The position numbers were made by a program, and so were the translations under genes. Below are positions 41,264 through 49,567 of a DNA stretch of 64,000 nucleotides, piece after piece. Source of the stretch: Candidatus Bathyarchaeota archaeon (lineage in GTDB: Archaea > Thermoproteota > Bathyarchaeia > TCS64); the NCBI GenBank assembly GCA_018396865.1, contig JAGTRB010000007.1, forward strand, positions 1 to 64,000. Direction: 5' to 3'. Position 1 is the first letter of the stretch, and every line of letters begins with the position of its first letter. A model generated the notes under the pieces. It was not told where the DNA came from, did not search any database, and saw nothing but the letters and a program-made list of their open reading frames with translations.

Positions 41264-42370
41264 TCAGCCCAGCATGGAGAGGATAACCGGGGCATAGGTC
41301 AGGATGGCTCCCCCAGCCGCCACCGAGGCTATCTGGCCCCCCATGTTTATAGCTAGGGCGTAGGGTAGGAGCCAGTTGTCAGGGTCCTCCTTCCTCCCAA
41401 GGAGATGAGCCACCCTGGCGGCGATGGGAAAGGCCGATATACCGCAGGCCCCCAGAAGGGGGTTGAACCTTCCCCCTGTGAGGTGATAGAGGATCTTCCC
41501 GATGAGCAGGCCTAGGACTATTGAGGAGGTGAAGGCGGCCAGGCCCAGGGCGAAGACCATCACCGTCGTCGGGTTGAGGAAGGCCTCGGCCTCCATGGTC
41601 CCTCCGATCGAGAGGCCTAGGAGCAGAAGGACGATGTCCTCAAGCTCCCTCTCGGCTGTCTCATGGAGCCTCTTGACGACCCCGCTCTCCTTCATCAGGT
41701 TCCCCAGCATCAGGCAGCCCATAAGGAGGGCTCCCTGGGGGGCTATCAGGCTCGAGGCTAGGAAGACTGCGATGGGGAAGACCACCCTTAGCCTGCTCGG
41801 GGCCTCCTCCTCCGCCGGGAACTCCATCCTGGCTAGGCGCTCCCCTCTGGTGGTGATGAGGCGGGATAGAGGGGTTTGGAGGAGGGGGACCATCGACATG
41901 TAGGAGTAGGCAGAGACGGCGACGGGCCCTAATAGGTGGGGGGCGAACCTCTTCGCTACTATTATGGCTGTGGGCCCATCCATGGCCCCTATTATGGAGA
42001 TGCTACCAGCCTCTAGGGGGCTGAAGCCTAGGAGGAGGGCGAGGTTCAAGGTCACGAATATGCCAAGCTGGCCCGCAAAGGCTAGGGCCAGTAGGCCCGG
42101 ATGGGCTATTAGACCTGAGAAGTCGCACATGGCTCCTATACCGACGAATAGGAGGGCCGGGAGGATCTCGGTCTCTATGCCATACGCCCTGAGGAGGTAG
42201 AGGAGGCCTCCAGAAGAGGCGAGCCCACCTTGAGGTATGTTAGCCAAGAGGGAACCGAAGCCTATCGGGAGGAGGAGCAGAGGCTCGTAGCCCTTGGAGA
42301 TCGCCAGATATATCAGGACGAGTCCGACACCCATCATGAGGAGGTTTCCGGCCAGCTGCCACAAACCCAT
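41264..42370 (-). CDS. Na+-translocating decarboxylase, beta subunit
   Basis: A 368-residue membrane protein of the OadB/GcdB/MmdB family with about ten helices. Recognisable are LLLLPIGFGSLLANIP near residue 34, GIGAMCDFSGLI, the conserved DGPTAIIVAKRFAPHLLGPVAVSAYSYM (Asp that carries Na+), and GILTGGRFNPLLGACGISAFPIAARV-like NPLLGACGISAFP. It couples decarboxylation on biotin to outward Na+ movement. It is the third gene of a minus-strand operon after the delta-like and biotin-carrier genes. No alpha (carboxyltransferase) subunit is adjacent. Confidence 0.92.
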   Translation of the reverse strand: MGLWQLAGNLLMMGVGLVLIYLAISKGYEPLLLLPIGFGSLLANIPQGGLASSGGLLYLLRAYGIETEILPALLFVGIGAMCDFSGLIAHPGLLALAFAGQLGIFVTLNLALLLGFSPLEAGSISIIGAMDGPTAIIVAKRFAPHLLGPVAVSAYSYMSMVPLLQTPLSRLITTRGERLARMEFPAEEEAPSRLRVVFPIAVFLASSLIAPQGALLMGCLMLGNLMKESGVVKRLHETAERELEDIVLLLLGLSIGGTMEAEAFLNPTTVMVFALGLAAFTSSIVLGLLIGKILYHLTGGRFNPLLGACGISAFPIAARVAHLLGRKEDPDNWLLPYALAINMGGQIASVAAGGAILTYAPVILSMLG

Positions 42371-42382
42371 CAGCCCTTAGGC

Positions 42383-42730
42383 TCAGGAAATTAGGAGGAG
42401 CCTCTCCCCCTTTCCAACCCTTGCGCCAACCTCCACATAGACCTCCTTCACCACCCCATCTAGGGGGGCGAATATCTCGTTCTCCATCTTCATGGCCTCA
42501 AGGACCAGGAGGGGGGCACCGGCCTTCACCTCATCCCCGACTTTAACCCTCACCTCAGCGACCACCCCTGGCATGGGGGCCAGAACAAGCCCACCGGATG
42601 GGGCGGTTCTCACGGGGCGCTCCGATACGGATATGGGTCTAATCTGGGGAGGTTCTCCCTCCTCTCTGATCTCCTCAACCTCGACTATGAAGGTTTCATC
42701 TCCTATCTTCACCCTGAATTTTCTCTTCAT
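42383..42730 (-). CDS. Biotin carboxyl carrier protein (decarboxylase gamma-type)
   Basis: A 115-residue protein. An N-terminal strand-rich segment and Pro-rich linker lead to a biotinyl domain (residues 48-115) with the biotin site EAMKMENEI (Lys81) between KAGAPLLVL and FAPLDGVVKEV. It carries CO2-biotin from a carboxyltransferase to the membrane beta subunit. Its ATG overlaps the end of the delta-like gene by four bases and its stop is 12 bases before the beta gene, so translation is coupled. Confidence 0.92.
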   Translation of the reverse strand: MKRKFRVKIGDETFIVEVEEIREEGEPPQIRPISVSERPVRTAPSGGLVLAPMPGVVAEVRVKVGDEVKAGAPLLVLEAMKMENEIFAPLDGVVKEVYVEVGARVGKGERLLLIS

Positions 42731-43020
42731 CCCTGATCCTCCTGAAAGGTTCTGATGGAATCCAGCCTAGCTGATATGGGCCAAGATGAGGTCTCTGAGA
42801 TGATCATCTTAGGAGTCGGGGCCTCCATATCTAATAGGTATTGTATGGCGGAGACAGCCGCAGCCAGTTTCAGGGTTTCACCCCTCCCTACCATAGTGGT
42901 CTTCACCCCACGAGCGAGGGCCCTCTTCAACATCCTGATTAAGGCCACAACGACCAACAGCGTTACGAGAACAGCGGTCAAGCCAACTATGGTCGCGTAG
43001 ACCCCGAAGTATGTAAACAT
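42727..43020 (-). CDS. Small membrane subunit of the Na+ decarboxylase (OadG/MmdD-like)
   Basis: A 97-residue protein with one N-terminal membrane helix (YFGVYATIVGLTAVLVTLLVV) followed by a basic stretch and a short cytosolic domain. Position and architecture are those of the OadG/MmdD subunit, which ties the carboxyltransferase to the membrane part. Primary sequence of this subunit is poorly conserved, so the call rests on topology and on the four-base overlap with the biotin-carrier gene. Confidence 0.7.
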   Translation of the reverse strand: MFTYFGVYATIVGLTAVLVTLLVVVALIRMLKRALARGVKTTMVGRGETLKLAAAVSAIQYLLDMEAPTPKMIISETSSWPISARLDSIRTFQEDQG

Positions 43021-43162
43021 CTCAGACTCAAACTAATCGATGATCGAACCCATATAAGCGTTAAATCAGCTTTCACAATTAAGCGGATCCTTTATAAACA
43101 TAATATTCATAAATTTCTCATCGTTTCAAAAAGGGTGTTTTTCACCCTCTCTGTTGAGGGGT

Positions 43163-44110
43163 TCAGGGTACGACTAGGGCTAGAACCGCCTTCTCCGTGT
43201 GCATCCTGTTCTCAGCCTGGTCCCAGACGGCGCTCTGGGGCCCCTCTATCACCTCGTCAGTCATCTCCTCCCCTCGGTATCCTGGGAGGCAGTGCATGAA
43301 GATGGCTTCGGGCTTCGCCCAGCTCAACGTCTCCCTGTTTATCTGGTAGCCTGCAAAGGCCTTCTTTCTCTCCTCGATATCCTTGTGGCCCATGCTGTGG
43401 AAGGTGTTCGCGTATACCACGTCAGCCCCTTCTAAGGCCTCCCTCAGGTCCTCCGTCACGACGATCTCTGAGCCGTATCTCTTTGAGTTCTCCTCCGCGA
43501 AGTCCATGACCCTCTTATTCGGGCTCCACCCCCTTGGCAGTGCCATATACATGTTCATCCCCATGAGGCTGCTGGCCACCATTAGGGAGTGGCAGACATT
43601 CCATGGATCCCCAACATAGGCCAGCTTCAACCCCCTGATCCTCCCCTTATGCTCCTTGATGGTGAGGAGGTCTGCAAGGGCCTGGCATGGATGGACGAGG
43701 TCTGTTAATGCGTTTATCACTGGGTTCTTCATATATCTGGCATACTCCTCAACTATATCCTGTCCATATGTCCTTATCACCAGAGCATCACAGTAGCGGT
43801 CAATCACCCTGGCCGTATCCTTTATAGGTTCGCCACGAGCAAGCTGCATCGTCTCGGGGGTCGCGTAGAAGCTCTGGGCGCCCAGGTGGGCTATTCCGGC
43901 CTGGAAGCTGAAGCGGGTTCTTGTGCTATGCTTCTCGAAGATCATCGCTATGGTCCTACCCCTCAGGTACTCATGGGGCTCCCTCCTCACCCATTTACGC
44001 TTCAGGTCGTCAGCGACCTCTAGGAACACCTCAATCTCCTTGGGGGTATAGTCCATCAGCGTCAGGAAGTCTCTACCTCTAAAACTGGCTCTCAAACCCA
44101 AACCTAGCAC
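43163..44110 (-). CDS. argF: Ornithine carbamoyltransferase
   Basis: A 315-residue transcarbamylase making citrulline from ornithine and carbamoyl phosphate. The carbamoyl-phosphate motif is STRTRFSFQ, the second loop HPCQALADLLTI, the ornithine SMG loop HSMGHKD and the catalytic MHCLPGYRGEE (Cys for ornithine binding). The ARGEPIKDTARV loop is also present. The start is GTG 44110. It stands alone; argH is at 4917-6413 in the window. The upstream region carries an inverted repeat at 44206-44229 (see separate entry). Confidence 0.94.
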   Translation of the reverse strand: MLGLGLRASFRGRDFLTLMDYTPKEIEVFLEVADDLKRKWVRREPHEYLRGRTIAMIFEKHSTRTRFSFQAGIAHLGAQSFYATPETMQLARGEPIKDTARVIDRYCDALVIRTYGQDIVEEYARYMKNPVINALTDLVHPCQALADLLTIKEHKGRIRGLKLAYVGDPWNVCHSLMVASSLMGMNMYMALPRGWSPNKRVMDFAEENSKRYGSEIVVTEDLREALEGADVVYANTFHSMGHKDIEERKKAFAGYQINRETLSWAKPEAIFMHCLPGYRGEEMTDEVIEGPQSAVWDQAENRMHTEKAVLALVVP

Positions 44111-44205
44111 CAGAATTAGCTGATGAACCCTCTAGATTATATACTATACGGTGACCCTCCGCACCTCGGATTTAGGAGCCTCTAGGGGTTAACGGCCACG
44201 ATAAA

Positions 44206-44229
44206 AGGAGAGATTGGTGGATCTCTCCT
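44206..44229. repeat. Perfect 9-bp inverted repeat upstream of argF
   Basis: AGGAGAGAT-TGGTGG-ATCTCTCCT forms a perfect nine-base-pair stem with a six-base loop. It lies 96 bases upstream of the argF start and about 130 bases before the toxin-antitoxin genes on the other strand, so it could be an operator for either. Confidence 0.4.
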
Positions 44230-44315
44230 CTGTACCTAGGGATGGAGGAATGAAGCTTGTCGAACCCCTATTCGACCCGCTCTTAGTCAAAGGATTCCTC
44301 CTACGCGGCCTTTAG

Positions 44316-44350
44316 GTACACTTATAATGGTGTACATTAAAATTGTACAC
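44316..44350 (+). promoter_or_regulatory. Operator with three alternating GTACAC/GTGTAC half-sites around a TATA box
   Basis: GTACAC (44316-44321), GTGTACA (44330-44336) and TGTACAC (44344-44350) form two overlapping inverted repeats. The TTATAAT between the first two is a plausible TATA element. The array ends 10 bases before the AbrB start codon, the usual place for autoregulation of toxin-antitoxin operons by the antitoxin. Confidence 0.55.
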
Positions 44351-44360
44351 TGAGATCTCC

Positions 44361-44623
44361 ATGGAATGGAGGGCCAAACTGTTGGAGAAGGGCAGGATCA
44401 CAATACCTCAGGAGGTGAGAGCCCGTTTAGGACTTAAAAAGGGTGACGAGGTGAAATTCTTACTGGGGGGATCATCCGTCTAGTCCCTCTAAAATTGGAG
44501 GAGGATATCGTGGAGAGGACAAAGGGGCTCTTGAGGGGGGTTGAGCCTGAGTTATCTACTGAGGAGTTAGAGGAAGCATTCCTCACCGCAGTTGAGTCGA
44601 AAGTAGATCATAAGAGGAGATAA
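44361..44623 (+). pseudogene. AbrB/MazE-type antitoxin with a frameshift at a G run
   Basis: The frame from ATG 44361 reads EWRAKLLEKGRITIPQEVRA and RLGLKKGDEVKFLLGG, an AbrB swapped-hairpin domain, and then stops at a TAG. In the next frame IIRLVPLKLEEDIVERTKG and ELSTEELEEAFLTAVE follow, ending at TAA 44621-44623, just as in intact antitoxins. The switch happens at ctGGGGGGatc: seven G instead of six would restore one protein of about 87 residues. It may be a sequencing error, a dead gene or a slippage-controlled switch. The PIN-type gene follows at once. Confidence 0.7.
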
Positions 44624-44624
44624 T

Positions 44625-45085
44625 CTGGATATACATTTTGTTGACTTTAATATATTTTATTATCACTTACTTCAAGACAAGGTCTACGGCTCCATAGCAA
44701 CGAATATACTCCGTAGAATAAGGAGTGGAGAGGCATCGGCAACATCCATCATTGTAATCAGTGAGCTAATAAGCCTATTTGAGTTTAAAATTCTGCAAAC
44801 TAAAAGGCGTAAGGATCTGAGTCGATCAGAGAAAGATTATATAAAGGAACGATTTGAGAAGTTTATCTCTGAATTTTATGAATTAATTACTTCACTTGTA
44901 CACCTGATAAGATTAATTGTGTTTGGGAGGATTCAATTAGAGCTTTCACTTATCGGTTGAGATATGGTTTAGGATTTAATGATGCCACAAATGTAGCAAT
45001 CATGGAAAGAAAAAACATTTCAAAATTATATTCCTTCGATAAAGTTTTTGATAATGTTCCTTGGCTAAAGAGAGATGAAGCATAA
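44625..45085 (+). pseudogene. PIN-domain toxin (VapC-like) with a frameshift
   Basis: Directly after the antitoxin a frame reads DIHFVDFNIFYYHLL (first catalytic Asp), then SIIVISELISLFEFKIL (Glu) and a lysine-rich helix. After a frameshift near 44900 it continues as TPDKINCVWEDSIRAFTYRL, LGFNDATNVAIMERKN (Asp) and SFDKVFDNVPWLKR (last Asp), ending at 45085. Together these make a full PIN ribonuclease fold of about 153 residues. The start is not a usual codon (CTG 44625 is possible). The order AbrB then PIN is the standard VapB-VapC layout. Confidence 0.65.
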
Positions 45086-45364
45086 GACATAATAGAGAAG
45101 ATGTGATCTCTTTATATCACATCAGTGCTTGTGCTCATATGATGGTTTGAATCTGGGCGATCGGCTCGAAGGGAGGATAACCCCCATACCGTGTTATCCG
45201 AGAAAACAGCCAACATTATATAAATGCCCACAGGGGACTTCATGGGGCCTCCTCTCTCATAGTTATCTTCGGCCGCCCGAATTTAGATAAGGTTACATTT
45301 ACCCTTTGACCAAGGATGTTTTAGGGGTTCAGCCTCAAGATCAATCTTCGCTGAGGAGTAGGGA
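45086..45364 (+). promoter_or_regulatory. Promoter region of the TGS GTPase with two inverted repeats
   Basis: Inverted repeat GATGTGAT/ATCACATC (45100-45123) lies just past the toxin stop and may act as a terminator or operator. A second, GGATAAC/GTTATCC (45175-45199), lies 16 bases upstream of a TATA box ATTATATAAA (45215-45224). The GTPase start is 140 bases further, so the transcript has a leader of about 115 bases. Confidence 0.4.
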
Positions 45365-46531
45365 ATGGTTACCAATCTCCCCCAAGAGGCTAAGAACAAG
45401 TGGAACGAGGTGGCTCAGACTAGGAATCCCGAGGAGAGGCTCAGGTTAATGCAGGAGTTCCTCTCCCTTGTTCCGAAGCACAAGGGGACCGAGAAGCTCT
45501 GCGCCCACGTCAGAACCCAGATCTCCCAGCTTAGGGAGGAGATAGAGAGGAGGAAGCAGATGAAGAGGGGGACAGCCCCCTCATACTTCATAGAGAAGCA
45601 GGGTGCAGCCCAGGTAGTAATTTTAGGGCCTACCAATGTTGGTAGGAGCAGCCTCCTTAGAGCCGTGACAGGGTCCAACCCGGAGGTGGCACCATACCCA
45701 TTCACGACCAGACTTCCAGTCCCGGGGATGCTTCCCTACATGGACATCCAGTTCCAGCTCGTCGAGGCCCCACCGATCGTCCAAGGGGCCTCTGAAGGGA
45801 GGGGGGATGGGAACAGGGTTTTAAGCCTTGCGAGGAATGCGGACGGATTAATAATAATGGTAGACCTCACCCAGGACCCTGTTGAGAACTACCTGACTGT
45901 GGTGGGGGAGCTGGAGAAGGCGAGGATCCAGACCACAAAACCCGAGGGCTGCGTGGAGATCAGGAGAAGGGGGCACGGCTCAGATATACAGTTCATCTGG
46001 GAGGGGGAGCTTGTTGGGACAACCCCTGAGGAGGTGGTGGGGCTCCTCAAGGAGTATAGGATAACCTCAGCCCTCGTCAGGATAAAGGGGCGTGTAACCA
46101 TCGACTTGGTGGAGGACGCCGTCTTCGGGAGCTCCGTCTACAGGCCCACCATCATATTGGCCAATAAGGTTGATATGGCCCTGAGCCTGGATGGCCTCAA
46201 CCAGTTAAAGGAGGCTGCGAAACCCCATGAGGTACTGGCCATCTCGGCCCATAAGACCCCCAACCTCTCAGAGCTGTTAGGAAGGAAATTATTCGAGATG
46301 CTCGGGATAATCAGAATATACACTAAGGAGCCTGGGAGGGAACCTTCCCCGGTCCCCATAGTTTGGAAGGGGCGGACGACTGTAGCCGAAGTGGCTAAAG
46401 CACTGCACACAGACTTCTATAAAAGGTTCAAGTACGCTAGGCTTTGGGGGCCGAGTTCAAAGTTCCCGGGGGAGAAGGTCGGCCTAGACAGGGAACTCTC
46501 AGATGGGGACATCATAGAACTTCACGTATAA
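45365..46531 (+). CDS. OBG/DRG-like TGS-domain GTPase with Lys-to-Arg P-loop
   Basis: A 388-residue protein of the DRG/Obg clan. N-terminal helices (residues 1-70) precede the G domain: G1 reads GPTNVGRSS (residues 88-96) where GxPNVGKSS is usual, so the catalytic Lys is Arg94. G2/switch I contains APYPFTT, the G3 region is LVEAPPIVQG instead of DTPG, G4 ANKVD is intact, and AISAHK is G5. A TGS domain (residues 312-388, IRIYTKEPG to ELSDGDIIELHV) ends the protein. DRG proteins act on ribosomes. The altered G1 and G3 suggest weak or no GTP hydrolysis. Confidence 0.85.
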   Translation: MVTNLPQEAKNKWNEVAQTRNPEERLRLMQEFLSLVPKHKGTEKLCAHVRTQISQLREEIERRKQMKRGTAPSYFIEKQGAAQVVILGPTNVGRSSLLRAVTGSNPEVAPYPFTTRLPVPGMLPYMDIQFQLVEAPPIVQGASEGRGDGNRVLSLARNADGLIIMVDLTQDPVENYLTVVGELEKARIQTTKPEGCVEIRRRGHGSDIQFIWEGELVGTTPEEVVGLLKEYRITSALVRIKGRVTIDLVEDAVFGSSVYRPTIILANKVDMALSLDGLNQLKEAAKPHEVLAISAHKTPNLSELLGRKLFEMLGIIRIYTKEPGREPSPVPIVWKGRTTVAEVAKALHTDFYKRFKYARLWGPSSKFPGEKVGLDRELSDGDIIELHV

Positions 46532-46557
46532 AACAACAAGAACAATTTCAAAACAAG

Positions 46558-46761
46558 TTATGGTATCCTTACATCCTTTAGCTTCTCGCTAGCCTGCTCT
46601 CCACCAACCCCCCAATTCTCCTTAGGAACCTCATGGATCAAGACCTCAACCGCTTCATTAGGTATACCCATATCAGCGAAAACCTTGGTTATGCCCGCTA
46701 TCACCTTCTTCTTAGCATCGTTCGAAAACCCCTTCCAGACAAAAACATGGACAATAGGCAC
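46558..46761 (-). CDS. 4-oxalocrotonate tautomerase family protein
   Basis: A 67-residue protein starting MPIVHVFVWKG. After Met removal Pro1 is the catalytic base of the family. The helix GFSNDAKKKVIAGITKVF and the strand VEVLIHEVPKENWGVGG follow the beta-alpha-beta pattern, and WGVGGEQAS is the typical C-terminal block. Members isomerise 2-hydroxymuconate-like enols or have lost to gain other activities; the substrate here is unknown. It converges with the GTPase gene 26 bases away. Confidence 0.88.
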   Translation of the reverse strand: MPIVHVFVWKGFSNDAKKKVIAGITKVFADMGIPNEAVEVLIHEVPKENWGVGGEQASEKLKDVRIP

Positions 46762-46962
46762 ACTTCATATTTATCAAGTTCATTATAAAAATCTTCTTAA
46801 AGTATGACCCGTTAAGGCCCGGTTGCATCGAAGGGCTGCAGTCAACGAGCCTATAAAAGGAACATTTGGCTTCACTCCTCCATGATCTATAAATCCTCCC
46901 GAATTTACTGAGAACGTTGACAAGAGATAAATTACTCCTTTGGACGAATTTACGATGAGGAG

Positions 46963-47035
46963 GGGCCGATAGTTCAGTGGTATGAACGCCGGCTTCGCAA
47001 GCCGGAGGTCGCGGGTTCGAATCCCGCTCGGTCCA
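46963..47035 (+). tRNA. tRNA-Ala (anticodon CGC)
   Basis: A full cloverleaf: acceptor GGGCCGA/TCGGTCC, D-stem GTTC/GAAC, anticodon stem CCGGC/GCCGG with loop TTCGCAA giving anticodon CGC (reads GCG, alanine), variable loop AGGTC, T-arm GCGGG-TTCGAAT-CCCGC, discriminator A. CCA is not encoded (CTA follows). There is no intron. Confidence 0.94.
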
Positions 47036-47551
47036 CTAAAAAATTTAGGCAAAAGAGGTTTATTAGTTCCTTCATTCTCTTATGGGTTTAAGGTTTTGAG
47101 GGTTGCCCGCTAACCGTGTTAAGGGCTCCGCCTATTTTTTCTCTAGAAACGTTCAGGGATACCTCGACCTACTCAGAGTTCGGTAATACGCGCACCTGCC
47201 TAGGAGAGTAGAACCTCCTAAACCTCTCCGAGAAACCCCTTGACAAGTTCCTACAGCAATAAACACACCTCAGGCAGCAGCCAACAGCATAGCCGCAGCT
47301 ACTCCCCTGTAGACTGGAACTGAATAAAAATCGGTGTACTTTCTCTCCAGTCCTTCACTCCCTTGCCTAGTTACTATTCTCTCAGTCTCCTCCGCTAATT
47401 CGAGGGGGTTGAAAGGTTTAAAGTCCTAGGTTAGAAACCTTTGATATTCCCTCAACTTTCATTATTCCAACTATACCGAGGGCATAAAAATTGTTAGGTG
47501 GTATGGGTATTGAAAAATCTGTTTTCTACTTTAGCTAATATTTTGAATTCT
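47036..47551. other. Gene-free stretch downstream of tRNA-Ala
   Basis: About 500 bases with no frame I can assign. Short plus-strand pieces such as QGYLDLLRVR near 47150 hint at decayed coding DNA, but no family can be named. There is no clear integrase or repeat of the tRNA end. Confidence 0.35.
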
Positions 47552-48097
47552 TTACCACCACTTCTTCTTCAATGGTATGGCTATTATTTCCCTTACCTCA
47601 AGCTTCTTAGCTGGGTCTTCGCTGAAAATCTCCTTAGTGGTTGTTGATCTTGCCACTATGGCTGTGTCGCTTCCCTCCCCGCTACCGCCGACCCCCACGA
47701 CATCTTTGTATGGTTCTATAAGCTTCTTGTCAGCAGCTATCAAGATGACTTCGACGGCGACTTTAAACCCCTGACCTAAGATGTAAAGCGTATTTCTAAC
47801 ATCATCCATCCCCCTTTCATGGAGGGGTAGATGAGTTTCATCAGCAGCTATGCCCCCAAGCTCAGTTATCCTTCCTTTAAGCTCTGGCTCCATCTTCTCA
47901 TATGATACCGCTATTAGCTTGACCTTGCCCTTAAGAGCCTCAGCGAACCTTAATCCTGTCCTACCTGAAGTGCTGGCGACGACCACGGCCTCGATATTCC
48001 CCTCCTCAACCCTTCTGATAACAGCCCTCAACACATCGTCCGTGTTCCCTGGGCCAGGCTCCCTGAAATATAAAGAAGCTTTTTCTAACTTAACCAT
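47552..48097 (-). CDS. Pyruvate kinase C-terminal-domain-like protein
   Basis: A 181-residue single-domain protein of the pyruvate kinase alpha/beta (C-terminal) domain family. It has NIEAVVVASTSGRTGLRFAE (the phosphate-binding loop used for allosteric effectors in true pyruvate kinase), VKLIAVSYEKMEPELKGRITELGG, and a second half with FKVAVEVILIAADKKLI, DVVGVGGSGEGSDTA and TTTKEIF. No catalytic TIM barrel is present. Such free-standing proteins are widespread in archaea and have no defined role; they may sense a phosphometabolite. The start is ATG 48097 in an A/T-rich setting. Confidence 0.82.
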   Translation of the reverse strand: MVKLEKASLYFREPGPGNTDDVLRAVIRRVEEGNIEAVVVASTSGRTGLRFAEALKGKVKLIAVSYEKMEPELKGRITELGGIAADETHLPLHERGMDDVRNTLYILGQGFKVAVEVILIAADKKLIEPYKDVVGVGGSGEGSDTAIVARSTTTKEIFSEDPAKKLEVREIIAIPLKKKWW

Positions 48098-48254
48098 GAA
48101 GCCTCATTATAGATTTTACCTATTACCCTTAAATATTTTACATGTAAATTGTGGATGTTTAGTTACATGTCTCTGCATCTAGAAAACTGTTTCAAAACGG
48201 TGAGTCCCAAAGGATTTAGAAGTTGATGGAATGACTGAAGGCTTGTGAGCTGGT

Positions 48255-48640
48255 TCAGGTTTTCTTTAGTTCTTCTGGCATTGTCCTGACTTGGTTTATG
48301 GCGTATTCCGCCTCTTCGGGGTTGTAGACCCCCTCATAGAAGGCCTAGTCGTGGAGTGTCTTCATGATGTCGCTGTATAGTGCTCAAGGTCCTCCCGGCC
48401 CATCTTCCTAAGCGGGTTATCTGAGTTCACTATGGGATTTTGGTGAAACCTTCAATCTCCGTTTATATAAGAGTTCACGGCTATTATCATGGCGAGGAAG
48501 GCTTTGTCAACAGCGTTTCTGTAGAGCAGTATATTCCCTTGTTTTAATAGCTTTTTCAAACTCATCTTCAGCGTATTTTAGGATTCTCCTCAGCTGTCGA
48601 GAGGGAGATGTCAATACCTTCCTCAGACAATCCGCTTCTC
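48255..48640 (-). pseudogene. Broken HEPN/PaREP1-like gene
   Basis: Minus-strand pieces in different frames, in order: LRRILKYAEDEFEKAIKT, RNAVDKAFLAMIIAVNSYIN, LRKMGREDLEH, SDIMKTLHD and AFYEGVYNPEEAEYAINQVR. The order matches a helical archaeal HEPN-type protein of about 125 residues, but there are at least three frameshifts and several stops. Its C-terminal half (FYEG then a helix with V-x-x-M) resembles the fragment beside tRNA-Ser at 29743, so a small family of these genes is decaying in this region. Confidence 0.55.
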
Positions 48641-48859
48641 GCCACATCATTAAATATTACCTGATATTAATGGCTTTGTTCACTTTTATTTCTCATGCAG
48701 ACTTACAACGGCAGCTCCAACCTACTACAAGTTGATACTGGTCTGCTTATAATTTTGGAAGCTGGCTATGTCCCCATTTGAAATTACTCATTCTCAGGAT
48801 TGTGACCGAGATCTAACTAAACATGCCCTCCCTTGGAGCATCGGCTTGGGTTTTAGTAT

Positions 48860-49567
48860 TTATTGGACCTTTCCTCTTACAGAAGAGTAGAATTTCCTTA
48901 TTTTCTCATTTGCCTCGGGTCCTAGAGGGTCTCCGTGTCCGCTCAGCATGATATCGAATTCCAGGTTTGAGATCTTCTCGATCGACCTTAAGGCCAGTCC
49001 CATATCCTGTGTGAAACTTTGAGGGGGGCCCTTTAGCCTACCCCCTATGAACCTTAAGGCATCGCCTACGAAGAGGACCTTCCTCACCGGTTCGTATAGG
49101 GAGATGCTTCCAGGTGTGTGGCCAGGTGTGTGAATTACCCTAAGCCCCTCAACCTCCTCACCCTCCTCAAGTATCAAGTCGGGCCTGATGGGCTTGAACC
49201 TTAGGAGTGGAGATAGAACTCTGAAGATAAGGCCGGCCGTCCCCTTCGGCGCTGGAGGGGTCTCCCTCCCCTCAACGAAGCTGGCGTCATCCTTATGTAT
49301 GGCTATCTCTCCACCCGTCCTCTCTCTCAGCTTCCCCGCACATCCGACATGGTCTATATGATGGTGGGTCAAAAGGATCTTACATATGTCAGATGGGGTC
49401 CTCCCTATTCTATTTACATATCTCAGGATATTCTCAGTGTTCCAGGGCATACCTGTATCAACCAAGGTCAGCTCATCCCCATTGATTATGAGGTAGACAT
49501 TTGCATAGCCCCCCTCGATCAGATGGACTCCTTCAACGATCTCCATTGGAGTGCTCAAGTGATCCAA
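48860..49567 (-). CDS. Metallo-beta-lactamase fold hydrolase
   Basis: A 235-residue MBL-fold enzyme. The metal motif is LLTHHHIDHVGCAGKL (HxHxDH), with further ligands His in IHTPGHTPGSI, Asp in LFVGDALRF and His in MLSGHGDPL. The N-terminal strands (VYLIINGDELTLVDTGMP) are typical. The short size and HTPGHTPGS block resemble glyoxalase II-like or general thioester/phosphodiester hydrolases; substrate unknown. The start is TTG 49567 or ATG 49546. There is no signal peptide. Confidence 0.87.
   Translation of the reverse strand: MDHLSTPMEIVEGVHLIEGGYANVYLIINGDELTLVDTGMPWNTENILRYVNRIGRTPSDICKILLTHHHIDHVGCAGKLRERTGGEIAIHKDDASFVEGRETPPAPKGTAGLIFRVLSPLLRFKPIRPDLILEEGEEVEGLRVIHTPGHTPGSISLYEPVRKVLFVGDALRFIGGRLKGPPQSFTQDMGLALRSIEKISNLEFDIMLSGHGDPLGPEANEKIRKFYSSVRGKVQ

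Noticed and set aside
44251-44316. 21-codon frame MKLVEPLFDPLLVKGF with a good ribosome binding site
   Set aside because: It slightly resembles the N-terminus of old yellow enzyme-type proteins, but it stops after 21 codons and nothing downstream continues it.
46783-47052. 89-codon minus frame ending GPSGIRTRDLRLAKPAF
   Set aside because: It is mostly the complement of tRNA-Ala; this peptide pattern is the usual translation artefact of tRNA genes.
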